From Sediminicola sp963974715 (GTDB taxonomy: Bacteria > Bacteroidota > Bacteroidia > Flavobacteriales > Flavobacteriaceae), in NCBI GenBank assembly GCA_963974715.1, contig CAXBDK010000001.1, positions 124,001 through 188,000 on the forward strand: a stretch of DNA of 64,000 nucleotides, written 5' to 3'. The notes beneath the pieces were generated by a model, which saw nothing but the letters and a program-made list of their open reading frames with translations, was not told the DNA's origin and did not search any database. Shown piece by piece: positions 57,401-62,204 of this stretch (positions are counted from its first letter, which is position 1; each line of letters opens with the position of its first letter). A program made the position numbers and the translations under genes.

Positions 57401-57445
57401 AGTGACGACAGGGAATTTGTTGGACACTTTACCTTGTACAGATAA
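42470..57445 (+). CDS. sprB: Giant mobile surface adhesin, SprB
   Basis: The 4991-residue cell-surface adhesin is propelled by the gliding motor and secreted by T9SS. A Sec signal (about residues 1-27) is followed by a unique N-terminal region (GRREGSSSAGWVMVVIYENPTETGKFISTFDGYAG), a DUF11-like module around 391-545, then dozens of SprB repeats of 70-90 residues (pattern GxxPYxYSxxGGxxF...GxYxVxVxDxxGC) to about residue 4880. The type B sorting domain starts near residue 4903 (IPNFFTPDGDGQNDFW). Two copies of a longer block, 773 codons apart, include a jelly-roll-like module. F. johnsoniae SprB is 6497 residues, so this one is shorter. Confidence 0.9.
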   Translation: MNQKYQTITNLLPFFFLLLGGLFCSTAQEAVPFAPRLAGGNMEIRGDIIFVGNNILNRATEANPGEANTGYSGTTDNNSLWMEYIDIDGDPTTFSSSSASLALNDVACSQVRYAGLYWAATYPNERSTNSGAPFTGTPRIEDWNQIKFKVPGGNYVNLSADTAADPVGEEDDIIFDGYNYTNINNSFKDSPYICYKNVTDLVRANTNPVGEYTVANMRATKGRREGSSSAGWVMVVIYENPTETGKFISTFDGYAGMSSSAGSVDVDVNGFKTLPTGFPVRARVGVGALEGDRGINNDRFSIKANSNGTYSTLSNTLNPADNFFNSTITTNAAQVTTRNPYGTNSLGLDLDIYNINNPTNSVLPNNETGATLRFTSTGDGYGSFLATFSVEIIEPEIILEKRVEDIAGNDITGLGVNLGQTLDYVLYFKNVGNDDAANYTIRDVLPVNTTFISTDFSNAPGVTASAIGPNNEITFAIPNNLVELGDPQYSIRMRVKVAENCFDFVDACSGTIQNVAFSTYRGEINSNQITDDPSVSDFNDCGFTTPGATNFLLDDLEDCFFARTVQLCGDNVLLSAGEGFDEYIWYRDVNGNNTIDIGTDVVLTDANTDGDAGTLLVTDIGTYIVDKKVADPCKGFQEIITVERFGTTQTNPIIDFFNNSNSDADLSNDIQGEIATCSIDKSQLPKIFLCGVGDSQTITVNINDAQTLVWEKLLEGSCTDAGDDCANKNSTCTWTQVGTGTAFTATEEGKYRLVINYQNGCSSRFYFNVFQNNLDLQYNSSDIICATPGNITISNLGSSYGYQLYDITDNSIEVPYSANNGPSFTISSNGAYRVGVMQLDGNGIPIDGACEFTTPDIGIRERDFQVELSTAPANCNELGSIGIQVLNVPANYSYEIRLNDGTPAPAVGAPGYYPEHPGGTLQNLQAAQTDNNYTFSNLNPGDYFIVTRTEDLCLDVQSITVGEVPDLSLQALTLANIGCDDGSVQLTPTGGFADPDYNFAIWSKNGVALYPSGITSIPANAYQVDTIFNFATGEQGDYEFVVVDSNNCFSISNQITILDNGIMTASVPTEQDVSCSGADDGAISIVAVNGVAPYSYSINGGSNFQTTPNFVGLAPGNYTVVVQDSSGCEVTFAHTIEQPFPLSASAGISRDVTCDPNGAEVRVTNVVGGNAPYEYSFNGGATYGPASTATLLPGNYSVVVRDAGGCEHAMGVTVEEAPETPVITADLDYNCDGSGNITLTSNVSTYDYTYELNGIPNSPDAGSNVFSNLTAGTYTLTTNYISQTPPTPSILLTEDFGSGGTIASPNTVGYTYEPQDGTNGSTNINDFEYAVTSSIVNPFNTWINPRNHTDISDLQGRYLVINVGTPSPGQVIYTKTINDIIPNQDLRVSLWIINLLRAGQGGLDPDLTIEIREMGTGTVVQSINTGDIAKNTGRDNWIPFTADLNPGNNTQLEFVIRTIKVGNGGNDLAIDDIQVFQVPEVCELSVDTTVIIEGNREFEASYIASTNASCNGAADGTITFEVSNFDPAQGFEYSIDGGAYITSTNASVTTAESLGAGSHTIDIRRVDDTSCTVQLIRTITEPTAIQATASVTTQFTCDTSGATITASATGGVPGYEYRLEDDLGNVISPYQVGTTFTNITQGNYIVRAKDSSDCEDTIDAAIIITEPSALSFVADPTACYSGDNDGSITVTVTGGNGGLMFSLDGGTYVAPNPTTSNTYTFDNLGAGSYMVDVRDQFGCTAGSQTINITPSLALTAAASPITACATSTDVTITASGGDGNFVYAIVADGAVPTSFAATNPISVSAAGNYDVYVRDHNGNTDYCEAKYDLTIVKNDPLALAITNSPILCSGEAQASITIGVSGGMAPYSYSLNNGTTYQTSNTFVNRAAGTYQVRVRDANNCIVAQTYIITEPYSLSASAGVTELVECNPTDGAEVRITNAQGGTAPYTYSFDGGNTYVSSPINNLLAGTHTLFIKDANNCTFPIQVTVDPQPTPPSVSTAIDYECDGDGIVTVTADNTDYNYTYSLDGVPNSPDTSNIFENISPGAHTLTVRYINSTPPAESKLLTETFGQGPSTSITEVDPNYCFEPQIGGPSGCANGGFIDDGEYSVTNNINPKQGSWVVPNDHSGLPNGRFLVMNVGGVVGPNGIIYAKRNIEVLPNRDITISLEAFNLLIVGDGGADPDINIQLVDAGGNVIASTTTGAIPKNNNKDDWQNYTVTLNPGANANLDIVIRTNNAVTGGNDIAIDDIEAFQVPLACEAEVTENIFIEHGMAFGAGVISATDVSCNGLTDASITFEVENFDSVAGFEYSVDGGTNWILSTSSPVTTANVFGAGSQDIFVRKADDTSCALTISRLIVQPDPIVAAATITDAFTCNNTGATITASATGGNPTYQYQLEDTAGTVIRAYQTGTTFTNVPAGNYIIRARDSKLCNDHIDAPITVEEPAIPTFTTTATACYSGNNDGSIVVNVTDGNGGYLFRIDNGVWLTPGPSTPTTYTFANLANGSYTIDVMDAYGCDAVQEEVILNPVIFASIDVVDVSSCADGSITVIANGGDSNLQYAFVPAGTPIVTTSDFGTANNFTVTAANAGDFDVYVWDNNAQDPHCEYKETVTVNPATPLVYTATPTDPQCHDGTGSIEISITSGLAPYTLEIEDLDNGGASNATINNLINPNRTFYNLAPGNYTITITDASGCPISQTPITINNPEELMAEIQPILPAECVGDPDEYGFRFINYPTTIGTLEFSADGGITWQSGDTFTGLDFASGKNVFPSIRTVNAGVTVCLTDYPRYTIPYPLDDLDITVSAVVVNCDELQVTVQGTAGVPDYEYTYSDDPANFDPLTDTNWTSPIPGSHVWSGLIPGKTYVFYVRDATGCLRQSTVNVNELIINPMVITMDYEPSCFGADDATITYTVTDSDGPIEPDMKWDLFNVETNMAVRSSTGTVPFTNIITVSGLAPGEYYIVITQVDAGGLDACVSGSENLLLEELDPIAGTPAIIDDISCNASGTIAINNISGGGGTYTYTLSSTNFGSDIVSSNNPIEVDYSNLVDVTATPFDINVAVVDQYGCSQNLGTVSMNVTQAPVITGMDVSNCTVPTTLTITATSSASQIFYSIDGGTTYLDNGGVFNNVAPGSYAVSILDGNGCTADDTVTVHPVLEASAEISRLMDCTNGTAEITIRGIAGSGNYDYEISNSSGTVVARQSLSSNPTTVSVTDVDTYTVIVYDNGTTGPECSRTFTISVPAAILPEFTAAPIDVVCFGDANGSISLAQTDNGISPLSYTLSPMPLGAVLNGNTFENLPADTYTVTATGTNGCSTSRTDIVVGSPDAITGVTANVIQFGCSEGNNPDNAQISISGILGGSGTYVRYEFINDDLGATGTTVQDGSSPIYIESNPAGGNYTINVYDNKGCVGSTTAVIAPYDALVSATAAVTTMISCDPGDDGAITLSVTSTIEDGSNLDDGSKYEYSIDNGTTYQDLNEFTVGIGTYNFLVRHKETGCTIPASAEITDPNTFEIIVTKNNDVICYGTETGEVVFSLTDPTYTASVNWIIWNTNGTADTADDTFVKDGTFATPGPTVPAISLFAGSYLVQIIQNDHPACTNFQAFTIAGPTAAITAQTMVTDITCDPTDNGVVEIINADGGWGGYTYYVGTTAPSSVADYMASPRFENLVAGTYQAWVRDANACEEMVDTDIELETPTPITADLQINVENCTNFDGEIEVVNTAGGQDGNYIYQLQRYNTGTASFEDVGASRSTPIFGGLSAGEYQVVITDQWGCSATTANTVELYEEMQPLATIVKDIDCSVDPGGRITISQTGGSGTYVYNGTFPNGTALPTNTDGVFTGLDQVGEYTFTITDGDCMETIKKSLEPRVIPVPTLEAFTDVTCFGSNDGTINVSTLDNGVGPYTFQITDMDGTVVAINPTSSTNTTAEFTGLANTTGAGYTITVRGVNECAATLLQAIGQPTAPLSVPDPTPVAFECATGNTTEYPIIDITGVTGGSGIYVRYVFVNTTTGTTVQDGSNSSYTETDLAGGVYEITVYDDKGCTDTATATIIPFVGIANPTVSIINGVTCNTNDEVIKVTVDISPATATPTLEYHMEGLNVAYDQTNATGDFSGLGVGNYVVTVTNLDTGCFVQTAHSIAEPKIIEAIATKITDETCLNDVVDAGSISVAINNYSGGYDYQVYQVLGSGNVPLAGPGFSGSDSVNPLIISNLTGGSYYVQITETDPNSTFCTDDSNAVTILAPSAPITAVVREEANVSCDNDKGKILVDPSGGQAPYTITITSATQSFTQTGVGAYIFTDLSAGNFDITITDALGCITTDYSLELVRPIPIVANISPDIMLDCVGDSNGTLSATITAGGLGTLRYHLNIYDETGTNILQTSVGQPSNNTFGNLPAGKYSISIYDEVGCSGETPIATIEDPVDVSGSLIMTQALTCENDLELLLTANGGTAPYSYSANGTNFQPFNNGNQHIFNTLPSGNSGAGTYRYYVRDSFGCTSILSNEIRQEPVAQLTVSIDETAAIINCNGESTATIRATAAGGLGNYRYELFTDLALSDRIAGPQATRNFNGLAAGEYYVRVISEDCSVVSPVIIIEEPDPLTYTDDYGDVTCNGEDNGFIRVELGGGSGGYQYAISPNLNQFSSDNTFDNLAPGQYTVIAQDRNGCFELLEYTIVEPEVITIESTILPEICAGSADGSVTISISGGTGPYTTAFNSNDPNDFVAGQMTFTDLAAGTYVIFVKDAQGCEANIVFEVEPGVNIDAVVTPVYECTEELPVASIVVALADPSVASDVLYAMDSTDPADMVLEPDFTNLAAGPHYLTISHANGCLRTIDFEIEGFEPLTLQLESRTINQITALAAGGNGAYTYYFGDVDNGEENTFFIHRTDTFTVRVVDENGCEVEQQIFMEFIDLEIPNFFTPDGDGQNDFWKPRNQEAWPGIITIIFDRYGREVYRMGINDVGWDGLYQNTELPTGDYWYVIKLNGESDDREFVGHFTLYR
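45893..50580 (+). repeat. Long tandem duplication inside sprB (about 2,319-bp unit)
   Basis: Copy 1 starts at 45893 (LSASAGISRDVTCDPNGAEVRVTN) and copy 2 at 48212 (LSASAGVTELVECNPTDGAEVRITN), an offset of 2,319 bases or 773 codons. Corresponding blocks follow in the same order: DYNCDG / DYECDG, LLTEDFGSG / LLTETFGQG, CNGAADGTITFEVSNFD / CNGLTDASITFEVENFD, TACYSGDNDGSI / TACYSGNNDGSI. Identity is imperfect, so it is an old duplication rather than an assembly artefact. The right edge, near 50580, is blurred because generic SprB repeats follow. Confidence 0.8.
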
Positions 57446-57467
57446 AAAACTTAACCTACAAAATGTT

Positions 57468-58415
57468 ATGCGGCACAAATTAACAAGTTTGGTACTGCTC
57501 CTTGGTGCATTGTCCGTTATAGGACAGGAACTTACCATTCCCCAACACTCCCAATATTTGGCTGATAATCCATTTGTGATGTCCCCCACGTATTCGGGCA
57601 TAGGGGACCATATAAAAATCCGTATTAACGGGCTTACGCAATGGGTAGGGATCAAGGATGCACCCGATACCCAATCGCTTGCAGCCGATGCACGGATCGG
57701 GGAAAAATCCGGGATGGGCATATTGCTGTACAACGATAGCAATGGTGAAACCCGCCAAAAGGGGGCCAGATTGTCCTTTGCGCACCATTTGACCTTGGAC
57801 AGGTATGATGATGAGTTCCTCTCCTTTGGGATCTCCTATAATTTTAACCAGTTCAGGATCGATATTGAAAATTTTAGGGACAATAATGACGCCGCCGTCA
57901 CCGATGATCGTTCCACTTCCAACCACAATTTCGATGTGGGGTTCCTCTACCGCAAAAACCAGTTTTATTTAAGCGTCAATGCCTCTAATCTCATCAATAA
58001 GGATCTTACCAGGTTCAATCCTTTATTCGAGCCCAATACATTGCGAAACTATTATGTGTATACGGGCTATCGGTATAAAAAGAGCAAGAACAGCGACCTT
58101 GAAATAGAGCCCTCCGCTTTTTTTCAATATTTTGAAAGCGATGGCCGGTCGGTAACCGATCTGAACCTTAAATTCAGATGGTATCAGTTTGAGGACTACT
58201 ATTACGCCGGTGTAACCTATCGGTTCTTAAATGACCAGATCGGGGATCCCCTTTATATTGCACCGATCGTAGGTTTAAAGAAGAACAACTTTTATTTTGG
58301 GTATTCCTATCAGATCATCTTGAACGAAATATTGGGATATAGCTCCGGGACGCATGTGGTGACACTTGGGGTGGATCTTTTCCAAGGGCTGAGCAATTGC
58401 AGGTGTATGTACTAG
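57468..58415 (+). CDS. sprF: SprF, PorP/SprF-family T9SS outer-membrane partner of SprB
   Basis: The 315-residue product has a signal peptide (HKLTSLVLLLGALSVIGQ) and the PorP/SprF family beta-barrel pattern (PQHSQYLADNPFVMSPTYSGIGDHIKIRINGLTQWVGIKDAPDTQSLAAD). In Flavobacterium johnsoniae SprF is needed specifically to bring SprB to the surface. Start ATG 57468 is 22 bases after the sprB stop; an earlier in-frame start at 57393 lies inside sprB and would precede the signal peptide. It is the last gene of the operon; the following folB gene has its own promoter-like box. Confidence 0.85.
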   Translation: MRHKLTSLVLLLGALSVIGQELTIPQHSQYLADNPFVMSPTYSGIGDHIKIRINGLTQWVGIKDAPDTQSLAADARIGEKSGMGILLYNDSNGETRQKGARLSFAHHLTLDRYDDEFLSFGISYNFNQFRIDIENFRDNNDAAVTDDRSTSNHNFDVGFLYRKNQFYLSVNASNLINKDLTRFNPLFEPNTLRNYYVYTGYRYKKSKNSDLEIEPSAFFQYFESDGRSVTDLNLKFRWYQFEDYYYAGVTYRFLNDQIGDPLYIAPIVGLKKNNFYFGYSYQIILNEILGYSSGTHVVTLGVDLFQGLSNCRCMY

Positions 58416-58516
58416 TTAGGTAAATAACCGCGAGGCAGGCCCGCCACCGTCGGGAAAACTCAGGATAGGCTTCAATCAAAATAGATCCCCCTGGGGGGTA
58501 ATTGCTAAAATTGCGC

Positions 58517-58534
58517 TAAGTTTGTCCAAACTTT
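58517..58534 (+). promoter_or_regulatory. TAnnTTTG -7 element before folB, overlapping an inverted repeat
   Basis: TAAGTTTG at 58517-58524 is an exact -7 box. It overlaps the inverted repeat AAGTTTG-TC-CAAACTT at 58519-58534, so a regulator bound to the repeat would cover the start site. The TTG start codon is at 58546. Confidence 0.45.
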
Positions 58535-58545
58535 AGTTTTTTATT

Positions 58546-58911
58546 TTGGGGAAAGTCAAACTGACCAACATAAGGGTCTATGCCCATCATGGGTGCCTAC
58601 GGGAGGAGTCGATCATTGGAAGCGATTATAGGGTAGATCTGGAAGTCACTGCGGACCTTACAAAATCGGGAATATCCGATCTGTTGGAAGATACGGTGGA
58701 CTATGTGCATTTAAACACGATCGTAAAGGAGGAAATGAAGGTGCGTTCGAAACTGTTGGAACATGTGGCCCAACGGATCATCTCCCGAATACTGTCGGAA
58801 ATTGTGCTCGTACAGGAGGTGGAGGTCGGGGTCTCCAAAATAAACCCTCCTTTAGGGGGCGATGTGGAAATGGTGTCCATACACCTCAGGGCATCCAGGG
58901 AAACCTTATAG
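58546..58911 (+). CDS. folB: Dihydroneopterin aldolase
   Basis: This 121-residue enzyme of folate synthesis cleaves 7,8-dihydroneopterin to 6-hydroxymethyl-dihydropterin. Seen: KLTNIRVYAHHGCLREES at the N terminus (the GxxxxE-type start of FolB with His15/Cys17), YRVDLEVTADL, DTVDYVHLNTIV, LLEHVAQRIISRIL and SKINPPLGGDVEMVSIHL. The start is an unusual TTG at 58546; there is no in-frame ATG near the family N terminus. It is monocistronic, downstream of sprF. Confidence 0.92.
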   Translation: MGKVKLTNIRVYAHHGCLREESIIGSDYRVDLEVTADLTKSGISDLLEDTVDYVHLNTIVKEEMKVRSKLLEHVAQRIISRILSEIVLVQEVEVGVSKINPPLGGDVEMVSIHLRASRETL

Positions 58912-59011
58912 GAGAGGAACTTTAGCGTACAAATCATATCGATACAAGGCGCTAAAAGGGGCATTTTTAATAATCTGCTCCGTAATTAATTTTTTTTGGA
59001 ATTAATTTTTG

Positions 59012-59019
59012 TAGCTTTG
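59012..59019 (+). promoter_or_regulatory. TAnnTTTG -7 element before tRNA-Cys
   Basis: TAGCTTTG lies 12 bases before the tRNA-Cys 5' end, giving a very short 5' leader. Confidence 0.55.
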
Positions 59020-59031
59020 CAATCCGAAAAT

Positions 59032-59105
59032 GGCATCGTGGCCGAGTGGCTAGGCTGAGCTCTGCAAAAGCTCCTACAGCAGTTCGAATCTGCTCGATGC
59101 CTCCA
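59032..59105 (+). tRNA. tRNA-Cys (GCA anticodon)
   Basis: Acceptor GGCATCG pairs with CGATGCC, with a T discriminator and CCA encoded (59103-59105). The anticodon stem is GAGCT/AGCTC with loop CTGCAAA, giving anticodon GCA; the T arm is AGCAG-TTCGAAT-CTGCT. The U73 discriminator and GCA anticodon specify cysteine. The D arm GCC...GGC is a little short but acceptable for tRNA-Cys. A terminator follows immediately. Confidence 0.95.
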
Positions 59106-59106
59106 A

Positions 59107-59131
59107 AAACCGTCCTTATGGGCGGTTTTTT
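59107..59131 (+). terminator. Intrinsic terminator after tRNA-Cys
   Basis: ACCGTCC-TTAT-GGGCGGT forms a 7-bp stem (one G-T pair) followed by a six-T run. It separates the tRNA from the convergent DoxX-like gene. Confidence 0.8.
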
Positions 59132-59147
59132 GCTTTTGGCATTATCC

Positions 59148-59549
59148 CTACCCTTCCTGCAGCAAAAACACCAGCAATATTGCGGGAACAAAGTATATGG
59201 CAATGGTCTTGGCCCCTTCGTAGTCCTTGGCCATCCGTTGGCCGAACAACAGCATCAACAGACACACACATGCTAGCATACCGCCATAGAGTGCCATGTC
59301 GTTTTTTCCATGTTCCAAAAACAGGTAGAGTCCCACAACACAGAAAATGGAGACAAGCATTTCCATGATCAATACGATACCCAAAAGTACTGGTACCATA
59401 TCCCTTAATGGACTTTTGGCAAAATGACCTTTTAACCAGGCCAGGTTGCCTTTCCAGTCCATAAGTTTATCCAGTCCGCTCTGAAGAAAGGTGATGATCA
59501 AAAATAACAACAATAAAAGTTCGGTGGCATTGGTAAGGATGTGGTGCAT
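59148..59549 (-). CDS. DoxX-like small membrane protein
   Basis: A 133-residue inner-membrane protein with four predicted helices (ELLLLLFLIITFLQSGLDKLMD; MVPVLLGIVLIMEMLVSIFCVVGLYLF; ALYGGMLACVCLLMLLFGQ; AIYFVPAILLVFLL) and a central WKGNLAWLKGHFAKSPL loop, the DoxX/DoxD layout. Some relatives join thiosulfate:quinone oxidoreductase, but most small ones are uncharacterised. It lies 21 bases after holB on the same strand. Confidence 0.7.
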   Translation of the reverse strand: MHHILTNATELLLLLFLIITFLQSGLDKLMDWKGNLAWLKGHFAKSPLRDMVPVLLGIVLIMEMLVSIFCVVGLYLFLEHGKNDMALYGGMLACVCLLMLLFGQRMAKDYEGAKTIAIYFVPAILLVFLLQEG

Positions 59550-59570
59550 GGTCTTTTGGTTTTTGGATGG

Positions 59571-60722
59571 TCAATCCGTTTTTTGATGTAACAATCGCGT
59601 CAGTTTGATCGACAGGTCCGTCATGATGATCTTGGCATTGCCGTTCCGTTCTATATGGTAGATGGCCTCTTCCAGTTCGGTGGTAATGCCCACTATATTG
59701 TTTCCGTGGACAAAAGGGGCAAATTTTGCCAGACTGAACCCTTCCACGTGAATGGCCATATGGGTGAGTTCGGGAATATTATAATTGGCGAGCAGGGCCT
59801 GTCTCATAACGGCCATACAGTAGAGCAGAAATTTTTTTTGGGTCTCGCGTCCGGTTTTGGCCACCTCTTCGCTCCAAAGGATCAGGTCGTGTATGGCGGC
59901 CTTGTTTCCCTTTGCCTTAAAGGCACTGCGCACCCACTGTACGAACCATTTTTCGAATATTAGATCTTCCGAATCCCTGTTCATTAGGTCCAATGCCTTG
60001 TTGAGGTTGCCATCGGCTTCCTGTGCCAATCGCAAGCTTTCTGCCTGGGGCAGCCCTTTTTCCATTAACACGTGGGCAATTGCGCTCTCGGCCATCGGGG
60101 GAAAGTTCAGGATCTGACACCGGGACCTAATGGTCTGTATGATCTGTTCCCCATCTTCCGCAATCAATATGAACACGGTCTTTTCGGGAGGTTCCTCAAT
60201 GAGTTTCAAGAGTTTGTTGGCGGCGGCGTTGTTCATCTTTTCGGCCATCCAGATAAGCATTACCTTATATCCTCCCTCGTAGGACTTAAGGGAAAGCTTT
60301 TTGACCACCTCCTGTGCTTCGTCCACCCCAATTTGCCCCTGTTTCTTTTCAATTCCCAGCATTTGGTACCAGTCGAACAGATTGCCATAGGGCTGGGTCC
60401 TGACGAATTCGCGCCATTCTCCCATAAAATGGGAGCTTACTGCGTGACTTTTTACCTTATCGTTGTTGGCCACGGGAAAGGCGAAATGCAGGTCCGGATG
60501 GGACAGCGTGCCACATTTAATATTACAGGATGCATTGCCGCCCGTATTTTCACCATCTTTATTGGAACATAATATGTACTGCGCATAGGCAATTGCCATG
60601 GCAAGGGTACCACTGCCCTCGTTCCCGATGAACAGCTGGGCATGTGGAATACGCCCCGCATCCGCGCTTTGGGCCAAATGTTTTTTGATATGGGCGAGTC
60701 CTGGAATATCCTTAAAAAGCAT
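59571..60722 (-). CDS. holB: DNA polymerase III clamp-loader subunit delta'
   Basis: The 383-residue AAA+-fold protein helps load the sliding clamp at replication forks. The ATP-site region reads FIGNEGSGTLAMAIA, so the Walker A lysine is replaced by threonine, as is usual for non-hydrolysing delta'. The SRC motif (IRSRCQIL) that supplies an arginine to the neighbouring ATP site is intact. Cysteines in CSNKDGENTGGNASCNIKC look like a zinc-binding insertion, also typical of the family. Start ATG 60722 is chosen (MLFKDIPGLAHIKKHLAQS). It may be cotranscribed with the DoxX-like gene. Confidence 0.88.
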   Translation of the reverse strand: MLFKDIPGLAHIKKHLAQSADAGRIPHAQLFIGNEGSGTLAMAIAYAQYILCSNKDGENTGGNASCNIKCGTLSHPDLHFAFPVANNDKVKSHAVSSHFMGEWREFVRTQPYGNLFDWYQMLGIEKKQGQIGVDEAQEVVKKLSLKSYEGGYKVMLIWMAEKMNNAAANKLLKLIEEPPEKTVFILIAEDGEQIIQTIRSRCQILNFPPMAESAIAHVLMEKGLPQAESLRLAQEADGNLNKALDLMNRDSEDLIFEKWFVQWVRSAFKAKGNKAAIHDLILWSEEVAKTGRETQKKFLLYCMAVMRQALLANYNIPELTHMAIHVEGFSLAKFAPFVHGNNIVGITTELEEAIYHIERNGNAKIIMTDLSIKLTRLLHQKTD

Positions 60723-60871
60723 GGACCAAATATAGTTTATTTGGCCATTTCCACATAACATGTGGCCCACTCTGGCAGATCGATTCCAAGAAGTGTTCCT
60801 ATTTCTGGGGAATGGCGCCCCGTTTGGCCAAAGATTATAAATTGTGATTTCCTTCGTACTTTGGAAATCTT

Positions 60872-60879
60872 TACATTTG
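60872..60879 (+). promoter_or_regulatory. TAnnTTTG -7 element before pgk
   Basis: TACATTTG lies 26 bases before the pgk ATG at 60906. A TTTG at 60860-60863 is too close to be the -33 box. Confidence 0.5.
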
Positions 60880-60905
60880 CCGTTCTCTATTTAATCCTTA
60901 TAAAG

Positions 60906-62099
60906 ATGAAGACCATAAACGATTTTGATTTTAAAGACAAAAAAGCGCTGATACGGGTAGATTTCAATGTGCCCTTGGATGCCGATTTCAATATAACCGA
61001 TGCCAATCGGATCGAGGCGGCCAAACCGACGATCATCAAGGTACTGGAAGATGGTGGAAGTGCGGTGTTGATGAGCCACTATGGGAGACCGGGCGGCAAA
61101 AGGAACGCCGATATGTCCCTTAGCCATATTTCCGCAAAGGTTTCGGACGTGATAGGTGTCAACGTAAAATTTGTGGGCGACTGTGTAGGGGAAGAAGCGG
61201 AGAGGGCGGTGGCCGAACTTAAGAACGGGGAGGTGCTGTTGTTGGAGAACCTGCGTTTTTATGCCGAAGAGGAAAAAGGGGACAAGGGTTTTGCCGAAAA
61301 ACTTTCCAAATTGGGCGATATCTATGTAAACGATGCGTTCGGAACGGCCCATAGGGCGCACGCTTCCACTACCATAGTGGCAGGGTTCTTTCCGGAAAAG
61401 AAATGTTTTGGACTATTGATGGCAAAAGAGATCGAAGCCATTGAAAAGGTGATGCGTACCGGGGAAAAACCGGTCACCGCTATTTTGGGAGGCTCAAAGG
61501 TGTCCTCCAAAATCACCATAATAGAGAATATCCTGGACAAGGTGGACCACTTGATCATAGGGGGCGGAATGACCTATACGTTTGTAAAGGCACAAGGGGG
61601 AACCGTTGGTGATTCCATCTGTGAGGACGATAAAATGGACCTTGCGCTTGATATCCTAAAGCAGGCAAAGGAAAAAGGGGTGCAAGTACACCTACCGGTA
61701 GATGTATTGGCGGCGGACGACTTTAACAATGCGGCCAATACCAAGGTAGTGGCGGTGGATGCCATTCCGGATGGGTGGCAGGGATTGGATGCGGGTCCCG
61801 CAACCTTGGAAAACTTCAAGAAAATAATATTGCAGAGCAAGACCATATTGTGGAACGGTCCCGTTGGGGTTTTTGAAATGGAAAATTTTGCCAAGGGCAC
61901 CATTGCCATTGGAAAGTTCATTGGGGACGCTACCAAAAACGGCGCTTTTTCCTTAGTGGGCGGTGGCGATTCCGTAGCCGCGGTAAAACAGTTCGGGTTC
62001 GAGGACAGTGTAAGTTATGTGTCCACAGGAGGTGGTGCCATGTTGGAAAGCCTGGAAGGCAAGACCTTACCGGGAATAGCTGCAATATTGGAGCAATAA
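60906..62099 (+). CDS. pgk: Phosphoglycerate kinase
   Basis: The 397-residue glycolytic enzyme transfers phosphate between 1,3-bisphosphoglycerate and ADP in the cytoplasm. Seen: KALIRVDFNVPLD near the start, the substrate-binding SHYGRPGGK, LLENLRFYAEEEKG, the GGSKVSSKI nucleotide loop, and the GGGDSVAAVKQFG phosphate loop with STGGGAMLE near the C terminus. Length and order are canonical. Start ATG 60906 is set by the N terminus (KTINDFDFKDKKALI); earlier in-frame codons are untypical. It stands alone and divergent from holB. Confidence 0.97.
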   Translation: MKTINDFDFKDKKALIRVDFNVPLDADFNITDANRIEAAKPTIIKVLEDGGSAVLMSHYGRPGGKRNADMSLSHISAKVSDVIGVNVKFVGDCVGEEAERAVAELKNGEVLLLENLRFYAEEEKGDKGFAEKLSKLGDIYVNDAFGTAHRAHASTTIVAGFFPEKKCFGLLMAKEIEAIEKVMRTGEKPVTAILGGSKVSSKITIIENILDKVDHLIIGGGMTYTFVKAQGGTVGDSICEDDKMDLALDILKQAKEKGVQVHLPVDVLAADDFNNAANTKVVAVDAIPDGWQGLDAGPATLENFKKIILQSKTILWNGPVGVFEMENFAKGTIAIGKFIGDATKNGAFSLVGGGDSVAAVKQFGFEDSVSYVSTGGGAMLESLEGKTLPGIAAILEQ

Positions 62100-62204
62100 C
62101 CACGTTATGAAGGGTAGGGCCGGCGGACTTTTTTGTTGAAAATTTTTTCCTTCCAAAAAAATGAACGATTTTCGTTGGTCCCCACTTTAACGGATTAATA
62201 GCTT

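Noticed and set aside
42470..57445. Repeats in sprB as CRISPR or a simple DNA tandem array
   Set aside because: Repeat units are diverged protein modules of 70-90 residues within one open frame, with no identical spacers or direct DNA repeats of CRISPR size.
60065..60080. CACGTG hexamer in holB as another parS
   Set aside because: Only the central CACGTG is present (ttaacacgtgggc); the flanking TGTTNC/GNAACA bases of parS are absent.
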